This document shows positions 13,556 through 17,796 of a stretch of DNA of 17,796 nt, piece after piece (within the stretch, counting starts at the first letter, position 1; the number at the start of each line of letters is the position of its first letter). The DNA is from an uncultured Collinsella sp. Lineage in GTDB: Bacteria > Actinomycetota > Coriobacteriia > Coriobacteriales > Coriobacteriaceae. Where the stretch lies: the NCBI GenBank assembly GCA_938023085.1, contig CALHDP010000067.1:1-17796 (forward strand). The letters run 5' to 3'. The notes beneath the pieces were generated by a model. The model did not search any database and was not told the origin of the DNA. It saw nothing but the letters and a program-made list of their open reading frames with translations. The position numbers were made by a program, and so were the translations under genes.

Positions 13556-16213
13556 TTAGGCGCCGAGCGCGGTCTTGGCGGCCGCGAGGGCATCGGCGAT
13601 ACCGGCAGCATTCTTGCCACCGGCCTGGGCCATATTGGGACGGCCGCCACCGCGACCGTCGACCAGGCCCACAATCTGCTTGATCACGTTGCCGGCGTGG
13701 AAACCGGCCTTCACAGCGTCATCGGAGCCGGCGGCGAGCAGGGCCGGGGTGCCCTTCTCGGTCACGCTGGCAACGACGCAGGCGACGGGGCCGGCGACCT
13801 TCTGGTGCACGGTATCCCAGACGTTGCGCAGGTCAGCAGCCTCAAGGCCCTGGAGCTCAGCGACGACAAGCTTGTAGCCGTTGACCTCGACGGCGCCCTC
13901 AATAGCACTGGAGATAGCGTCGGAGGAGCCACCGGTCAGCGCCTTCTTGAGCTTGTTAGACGTCTCGCGCAGCTCGGCCTGCAGGCTCTCCACACGGGCG
14001 GGAACCTCGTCGACACGGCACTTGAGCGCAGCGGCAGCGGCGTCAACGAGTGCCAGGCGGTCGGCCATGTAGTCGAGAGCGCCCTTAGAGGTCACGGCCT
14101 CGATACGACGGACGTTCGAGCCCGTGGAGGACTCGGAAATGATCTTGAACAGACCGATCTCAGCAGTGTTGGCAGCATGCGTACCACCGCAGAGCTCGCG
14201 GGAGAACGGCTGGTCCTCGGCGCCCACGGAGACAACGCGGACGACGTCGCCGTACTTCTCGCCAAACAGGGCGACGGCGCCGGCGGCCTTGGCCTCGTCG
14301 ATGCCCATGACGCGGGTCACAACCGGCTTGGAAGCGAAGATCTGCTGGTTGACCAGATCCTCGACAGCCTTGAGCTGCTCGGAGGACAGGGCCTCAAAGT
14401 GCGTGAAGTCAAAACGAAGGTGCTCGGGCGTCACCAGCGAGCCGGCCTGGGAGACATGCTCGCCCAGGACCTGCTTAAGCGCGGCGTCGAGCAGGTGCGT
14501 GGCGGTGTGGTTGCGACGCAGGAAGCCACGGCGCTCGGCGTCGAGCGCGGCGGTCACGGTAGCACCGACGGTCAGCGTGCCCTCGGCAACGTGCGCGACA
14601 TGGGCATACAGGCCGTTGTGGTTCTTTGTGTCGGCAACAGTCAGCGCAACGCCCTCGGCGGAAAGCTCACCGGCGTCGCCCTGCTGGCCACCCATCTCGG
14701 CGTAGAACGGGGTGCGGTCGAGCACGACCTCGACATCCTCGCCGGCAGCAGCGAACTCGACGGACTCGCCGTTGCGAACGATGGCGACAACCTTGGCGCC
14801 CTCGATGACGTCGTTGTCATAGCCGTCGAACTCGGTCGCGGCAACCTTGTCCGAAAGCTCAACCCACACGTCGTTGAAGCTGCCCCAGGCGTCGCCCTTG
14901 GCGTTGGCGCGAGCGCGGGCCTTCTGGTCCTCCATGCAGGCGCTGAAGCCATCCATATCGACATCGTGACCCGCGACGCCGGCGATCTCGACAGTCAGGT
15001 CGATGGGGAAACCAAAAGTATCGTGCAGCTTAAAGGCAACGTCGCCCGGAAGGACGGCACCATCGGCAAGCGCGGCCAAGGCCTCGTCCAGGTAGACGCG
15101 GCCGTTGTCGAGCGTCGTGGAGAAGCGCTCCTCCTCGGAGGCGACGATACCCTTGACGAGCGCGACGTTCTTGAGCAGCTCGGGGTAGGCCTCGCCCATC
15201 TGAGCGTTGACCTCGTCGATGAACTTGGTCAGGAAGGCGCCCTCGATGCCCAGCAGGCGACCGTGGAACACGGCGCGGCGGAGCAGGCGGCGCAGGACGT
15301 ACTCGCGGCCCTCGTTACCGGGAAGGATGCCGTCCGAGATCATAAAGTCGACAGCACGGGAGTGGTCGGCGATGATGCGCAGCGAGCGGCTGGCGCCGGA
15401 GTAGTCATCGGCGTCATAGTTCTTGCCGCTAATCTCCTCACCGAGTTTGATGAGGTGCTGCATCAGATCGCCGTCGTAATTGGCGGCCTTGTGCTGCATG
15501 ATGGCAGCCATGCGCTCCAGGCCCATGCCCGTATCGAGGTTGCGGTGCGGCAGCTCCGGCATGGAGCCGTCCTCCTGGCGGTCGTACTGGGTAAAGACGA
15601 GGTTCCAGAACTCCAGGAAGCGGTCGCAGTCGCAGCCGGGCTTGCAGTCGGGGCTGCCGCAACCGACCTCCTCGCCCATGTCAAAATAGATCTCGGAGCA
15701 CGGACCGCAGGGGCCGGTGGGGCCGGCGGCCCAGAAGTTGTCGTCCTCGCCCAGGCGCGAGATGTGGTCCTCGGCAACGCCCAGGGAGCGCCACACGTCA
15801 TGGGTCTCGTCGTCCTCGGTAAAGACGGTGAAGTACAGGCGGTCGAGCGGCAGCTTGAACTCCTTGGTGATGAGCTCAAAGGCCCAAGCGCAGGCCTGCT
15901 GCTTAGAGACGCCGCCAAAGGAGAAGTCGCCGAGCATCTCAAAGAAGGACAGGTGACGGCCGTCCTCGCCGATGCAGTCGATGTCGTTGGTGCGGACGCA
16001 CTTCTGGCAGGAGATCGCGCCGATCTCCTTCATGGTCTTCTTGCCCTGGTAGTACTCCTTAAACTGGTTCATGCCGGCGTTGGCAAGCAGCAGCGAGGGA
16101 TCGTCGGGAACAAGGGACGAAGAAGGATAGAGCTTAAGACCGCGCTCCTCAAAGAAGTTGAGGAACTTGGAGCGGATCTCGGCCGTAGTCATTGACGGGT
16201 AGTCAGCACTCAT
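13556..16213 (-). CDS. alaS: Alanyl-tRNA synthetase
   Basis: AlaRS charges tRNA-Ala and clears mischarged Ser- and Gly-tRNA. The 885-aa length is normal. The class II catalytic core begins MTTAEIRSKFLNFFEERG and continues with CVRTNDIDCIGEDGRHLSFFEMLGDFSFG. A Cys-rich loop (CGSPDCKPGCDCDR), as in many Gram-positive AlaRS, follows, then NLDTGMGLERM. The editing domain has zinc ligands in HTATH (H569, H573) and CGGTH (C675, H679). The C-terminal DHHA1 domain ends GGRPNMAQAGGK. The start ATG 16211-16213 has GAGGAGA about 9 bp upstream; a frame extending to 16303 runs through the promoter and terminator and is rejected. It is the first gene of the operon through the AroB-like gene. Confidence 0.97.
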   Translation of the reverse strand: MSADYPSMTTAEIRSKFLNFFEERGLKLYPSSSLVPDDPSLLLANAGMNQFKEYYQGKKTMKEIGAISCQKCVRTNDIDCIGEDGRHLSFFEMLGDFSFGGVSKQQACAWAFELITKEFKLPLDRLYFTVFTEDDETHDVWRSLGVAEDHISRLGEDDNFWAAGPTGPCGPCSEIYFDMGEEVGCGSPDCKPGCDCDRFLEFWNLVFTQYDRQEDGSMPELPHRNLDTGMGLERMAAIMQHKAANYDGDLMQHLIKLGEEISGKNYDADDYSGASRSLRIIADHSRAVDFMISDGILPGNEGREYVLRRLLRRAVFHGRLLGIEGAFLTKFIDEVNAQMGEAYPELLKNVALVKGIVASEEERFSTTLDNGRVYLDEALAALADGAVLPGDVAFKLHDTFGFPIDLTVEIAGVAGHDVDMDGFSACMEDQKARARANAKGDAWGSFNDVWVELSDKVAATEFDGYDNDVIEGAKVVAIVRNGESVEFAAAGEDVEVVLDRTPFYAEMGGQQGDAGELSAEGVALTVADTKNHNGLYAHVAHVAEGTLTVGATVTAALDAERRGFLRRNHTATHLLDAALKQVLGEHVSQAGSLVTPEHLRFDFTHFEALSSEQLKAVEDLVNQQIFASKPVVTRVMGIDEAKAAGAVALFGEKYGDVVRVVSVGAEDQPFSRELCGGTHAANTAEIGLFKIISESSTGSNVRRIEAVTSKGALDYMADRLALVDAAAAALKCRVDEVPARVESLQAELRETSNKLKKALTGGSSDAISSAIEGAVEVNGYKLVVAELQGLEAADLRNVWDTVHQKVAGPVACVVASVTEKGTPALLAAGSDDAVKAGFHAGNVIKQIVGLVDGRGGGRPNMAQAGGKNAAGIADALAAAKTALGA

Positions 16214-16259
16214 AGAGGGAATCTCCTCGGTTTCACATCGAAACAGTTCAAACGTAACG

Positions 16260-16288
16260 ATATTACCATCCCGCCGCGCCCATGCAAA
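16260..16288 (-). promoter_or_regulatory. Probable alaS promoter
   Basis: On the minus strand TTTGCA (plus 16283-16288) and TAATAT (plus 16260-16265) are separated by 17 bp, giving a leader of about 40 nt before the alaS ATG. The -35 box overlaps the T-run of the terminator just upstream, a compact terminator-promoter arrangement. No T-box anti-terminator sequence was seen in this short leader. Confidence 0.45.
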
Positions 16289-16315
16289 AAAGAGGGCCGC
16301 CAAACAGCGACCCTC
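16286..16315 (-). terminator. Intrinsic terminator upstream of alaS
   Basis: On the minus strand GAGGGTCGC and GCGGCCCTC pair over 9 bp (one G-U) around the loop TGTTTG and are followed by six T residues (plus 16286-16291). It is the first terminator met by minus-strand transcripts coming from the AI-2E transporter gene, about 340 bp past that stop, and it separates them from alaS. Confidence 0.8.
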
Positions 16316-16347
16316 CAGCGAAAGTGCACGTTATTTAGGACCGAGCA

Positions 16348-16385
16348 AGCCTTTGAAAAAAGGCTGCTGTAGAATTACATATAAG
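16348..16385 (+). promoter_or_regulatory. Hairpin and AT-rich possible promoter upstream of the small membrane ORF
   Basis: AGCCTTT-GAAA-AAAGGCT (16348-16365) is a perfect 7-bp stem with a GAAA tetraloop. TTGAAA (16353-16358) inside it could serve as a -35 box, with TACATA (16376-16381) at 17 bp; TATAAG (16380-16385) is an alternative -10 without a -35. The region is clearly AT-richer than its surroundings and lies directly before a good ribosome site. The promoter call is tentative. Confidence 0.35.
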
Positions 16386-16407
16386 AGTCACCCGGAAGGA
16401 GCGATCG

Positions 16408-16647
16408 ATGAAAAGTAAACGATTTGTCCTGAATACACTTCTGGTTGTAGCACTTTTAGCGCTCTTGGCCTTCTCATGCTGGTACGCAAACCAACCAGCA
16501 TTTGGCTACGTATTGTATGCAGTAATGTCCGGCGATAAGGCTTATTACACTCTACGCGCAATTGACGTTCTCTTTTTCTATGTAGCCGGCCCCTTATCAA
16601 TCGCTTTGCTCGCGTTTCTTGTCATTTACAACTTCAAGAAACGTTAA
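16408..16647 (+). CDS. Small two-TM membrane protein, unknown function
   Basis: I do not recognise this 79-aa protein. A positively charged start (MKSKR) is followed by a hydrophobic segment at about 6-25 (FVLNTLLVVALLALLAFSCW), a short polar middle (GDKAYYTLRAID, 42-53), and a second hydrophobic segment at about 54-74, ending in the basic NFKKR. This predicts a hairpin membrane protein with both ends in the cytoplasm. AAGGAG at 16396-16401, 6 bp before the ATG, supports real translation. Its codons (AAA, TTA, ACA, GTA) are markedly AT-richer than those of the neighbours, which suggests recent acquisition or weak expression. It is the only plus-strand gene in this half and converges on the AI-2E gene with a 6-bp gap. 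A lipoprotein is unlikely, as Cys24 has no proper lipobox. Confidence 0.7.
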   Translation: MKSKRFVLNTLLVVALLALLAFSCWYANQPAFGYVLYAVMSGDKAYYTLRAIDVLFFYVAGPLSIALLAFLVIYNFKKR

Positions 16648-16657
16648 TAGGACCTAT
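16645..16657. repeat. Short dyad spanning both stop codons of a convergent gene pair
   Basis: AATAGGACCTATT-type symmetry (6-bp arms around one base) covers the 6-bp gap between the convergent genes and touches the TAA stop of the small ORF and the TAG stop of the AI-2E gene. The single-base centre cannot form a hairpin loop without opening pairs, so it is not a terminator by itself. Confidence 0.3.
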
Positions 16658-17796
16658 TTAGAATCAGAATCGTCCATGGAACCGTCGATGCCGGTTTTGG
16701 TGTCGTCGTCCGTATTGGAATCATCATCCTTGGCGAAGGGGTTCTTGAAAAAGCCTGTCGCGTCGGGCTGCAGGCCCGAGAGCTTAATCCAGGGATTCTC
16801 GAGCTCGGGTTTGGGCATGGCCTTGGCCTCGGGCGCGGTCTCGTTGCCAATGAGCTCGGACTCATAGATGAACGTATCGTCTCCAAGCGCGTCATAGGCG
16901 GCGACCGGATTGCCCTCGGCATCGCGATACGGCGTGCCCTTAAACACGGCGCCATCGTATGCCACGAGCTGACGGCCGGTCTCGTTCTCAAAGTAGTAGA
17001 CGAAAATGCCCTTGAGGGCCGCACACAGCGGAATGGCGATGACCATGCCAATGGGACCCATGAGTGCCGAACCAATAACGAGGGCCGTCAGGCTCATGAT
17101 GGGATGCACCTGCACCGAGCTCTGCATGACCTTGGGCGAAATGACGTTATCGGTGACGTTTTGGGACACCATAGTGACGATAAGCGTCCATAGCGCCAAC
17201 ATGGGGCTGAACATAAAGCCGAGCACCGTGGCAATCGCCGCGCTCACCCAGGGGCCAACAACCGGAACCAAGTGCATAATGCCCGTAAAGATGGCCATGA
17301 GCGCCGCGTAGGGATGGCCAATGAGCGTAAAGCCGATAAAAGCCAAAAAGCCACCGCAGATCGACGTGATGACCATGCCGCGCATATAGCCGCCGACCGA
17401 GCGTGAAAGGATGGCGACCATAAAGCGGTACGAGGTCTCTTTTTCCTGTCCGATGATGGTGCAGACCTCGTGGTGCATACGGGGATAGTCGCAGGCCAAC
17501 CAATAGGCAAGCACCAAGCCCAGGAAGATGACGAACAGCTGCGAGGCCGTATTGGTAATAAGCGGAAATACACCGCGACCAAGCTCGGCAGCGATTTGTG
17601 AAACATACTTAGACGCCAAAGTAACCAGAGAGGACAGATTATCGTCCAGGTACTCCTTGAGCGGCGTGTTGTTGAGCGTCTTGGCGCGCGAGATCATCTC
17701 GTTGAGATCGCCGCCCGCAACGCGAAGCTGCTCGGGCAGACGGCTCAGGACTTCCATGATCTGACCAAAGAGAATCGGCGACAAGATGCAGACAAC
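16654..17796 (-). CDS. AI-2E family transporter (PF01594), N-terminus beyond window edge
   Basis: 380 residues are visible and the frame is still open at the right edge; the TTG at 17784 is not a start I trust, because family members have one or two membrane helices before this point. PF01594 proteins are multi-pass membrane transporters or exporters (TqsA/YdiK/PerM type); the true substrate is usually unknown. Visible features are a soluble helical segment, then membrane helices around LFVIFLGLVLAYWLACDYPRM, GYMRGMVITSICGGFLAFIGF, IMHLVPVVGPWVSAAIATVLGF, MLALWTLIVTMV and IGSALMGPIGMVIAIPLCAALKGIFVYY, with the conserved NVISPKVM loop. A cytoplasmic tail of about 110 residues after the last helix is acidic and ends in DDSDSK. 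The next terminator downstream lies past the small plus-strand ORF. Confidence 0.9.
   Translation of the reverse strand, partial: VVCILSPILFGQIMEVLSRLPEQLRVAGGDLNEMISRAKTLNNTPLKEYLDDNLSSLVTLASKYVSQIAAELGRGVFPLITNTASQLFVIFLGLVLAYWLACDYPRMHHEVCTIIGQEKETSYRFMVAILSRSVGGYMRGMVITSICGGFLAFIGFTLIGHPYAALMAIFTGIMHLVPVVGPWVSAAIATVLGFMFSPMLALWTLIVTMVSQNVTDNVISPKVMQSSVQVHPIMSLTALVIGSALMGPIGMVIAIPLCAALKGIFVYYFENETGRQLVAYDGAVFKGTPYRDAEGNPVAAYDALGDDTFIYESELIGNETAPEAKAMPKPELENPWIKLSGLQPDATGFFKNPFAKDDDSNTDDDTKTGIDGSMDDSDSK

Noticed and set aside
15600..15680. Cysteine-rich insertion CGSPDCKPGCDCDR in AlaRS as a novel metal site
   Set aside because: Comparable Cys-containing segments at this position occur in AlaRS of many Gram-positive bacteria, so it is a known family variation.
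13124..16195. 1023-codon plus-strand open frame opposite alaS (and the start of ruvX/mltG)
   Set aside because: It is the antisense shadow of alaS. The strongly biased minus-strand codons rarely give TTA, CTA or TCA, so the opposite frame stays open by chance. The translation is low-complexity and rich in Gly, Leu, Val and Asp, with no domain, while alaS on the other strand is unmistakable.
16214..16303. 30-residue N-terminal extension of AlaRS
   Set aside because: The extension would cover the promoter and part of the terminator, has no family similarity, and the ATG at 16211-16213 has its own Shine-Dalgarno.
16214..16407. T-box or amino-acid riboswitch in front of alaS
   Set aside because: A terminator is present, but no T-box consensus or long specifier stem is visible, and the likely promoter lies after the terminator, so the hairpin belongs to the upstream transcript.
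1..17796. CRISPR array, tRNA or rRNA genes, transposase, phage or defence genes
   Set aside because: Read on both strands; no regularly spaced repeats, cloverleaf sequences or characteristic proteins were seen. Gene content is core metabolism and information processing.

Overview
The window looks like a chromosomal housekeeping segment from a GC-rich Gram-positive bacterium of the Coriobacteriia (Actinomycetota), most probably Collinsella or a close relative. I infer this from the efp-asp23-nusB-xseB-tlyA-nadK-recN and alaS-ruvX-mltG-yqeG-aroK-aroB gene orders, the style of the proteins and the codon use. I recognised this by eye and could not test it with a search. Nearly all genes lie on the minus strand; the exceptions are an RpiR-type regulator and one small membrane protein.

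Layout from left to right. (1) 1-3030, sugar-uptake module: a fructose-family PTS permease with domain order IIB-IIC-IIA (minus strand, C-terminus cut by the window edge) is divergent from an RpiR/SIS-domain regulator (plus). The shared intergenic region holds repeated GGTGAAAG elements and dyads that make good operator candidates. (2) 3049-8146, operon read right to left: efp, asp23-like, nusB, xseB, tlyA, nadK, recN. Genes are overlapping or nearly touching, and a consensus TATAAT box sits in front of efp. (3) 8306-9436, a stand-alone M24 Xaa-Pro peptidase gene ending in a strong intrinsic terminator built on a 32-bp perfect palindrome. (4) 9569-16213, operon read right to left: alaS, ruvX, mltG, yqeG, aroK and an aroB-like gene, with a promoter in front of alaS. 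(5) 16214-17796: an intrinsic terminator, a small AT-richer two-TM membrane protein gene on the plus strand, and a convergent AI-2E-family (PF01594) transporter whose N-terminus lies beyond the right edge.

Functionally the two long operons join translation (EF-P, AlaRS), transcription antitermination (NusB), rRNA processing or modification (RuvX/YqgF, TlyA), DNA repair (RecN, XseB), NAD(P) supply, cell-wall assembly (MltG) and shikimate metabolism. This is ordinary core-genome content.

The most unusual item is the aroB-like gene beside an apparently intact shikimate kinase. It is an uninterrupted 369-codon frame of DHQ-synthase length, but the glycine-rich NAD loop, the substrate-loop lysine and the zinc ligands of the family all appear to be gone. 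It therefore looks like a maintained pseudoenzyme or a repurposed protein. Secondary points of interest are xseB without a neighbouring xseA, the operator-like repeats of the PTS/RpiR intergenic region, a GU-tolerant RNA structure between aroB and pepP, and the small membrane ORF lying antisense to the probable 3' end of the AI-2E transporter transcript. I see no CRISPR array, tRNA, rRNA, transposon, prophage or recognisable defence system.
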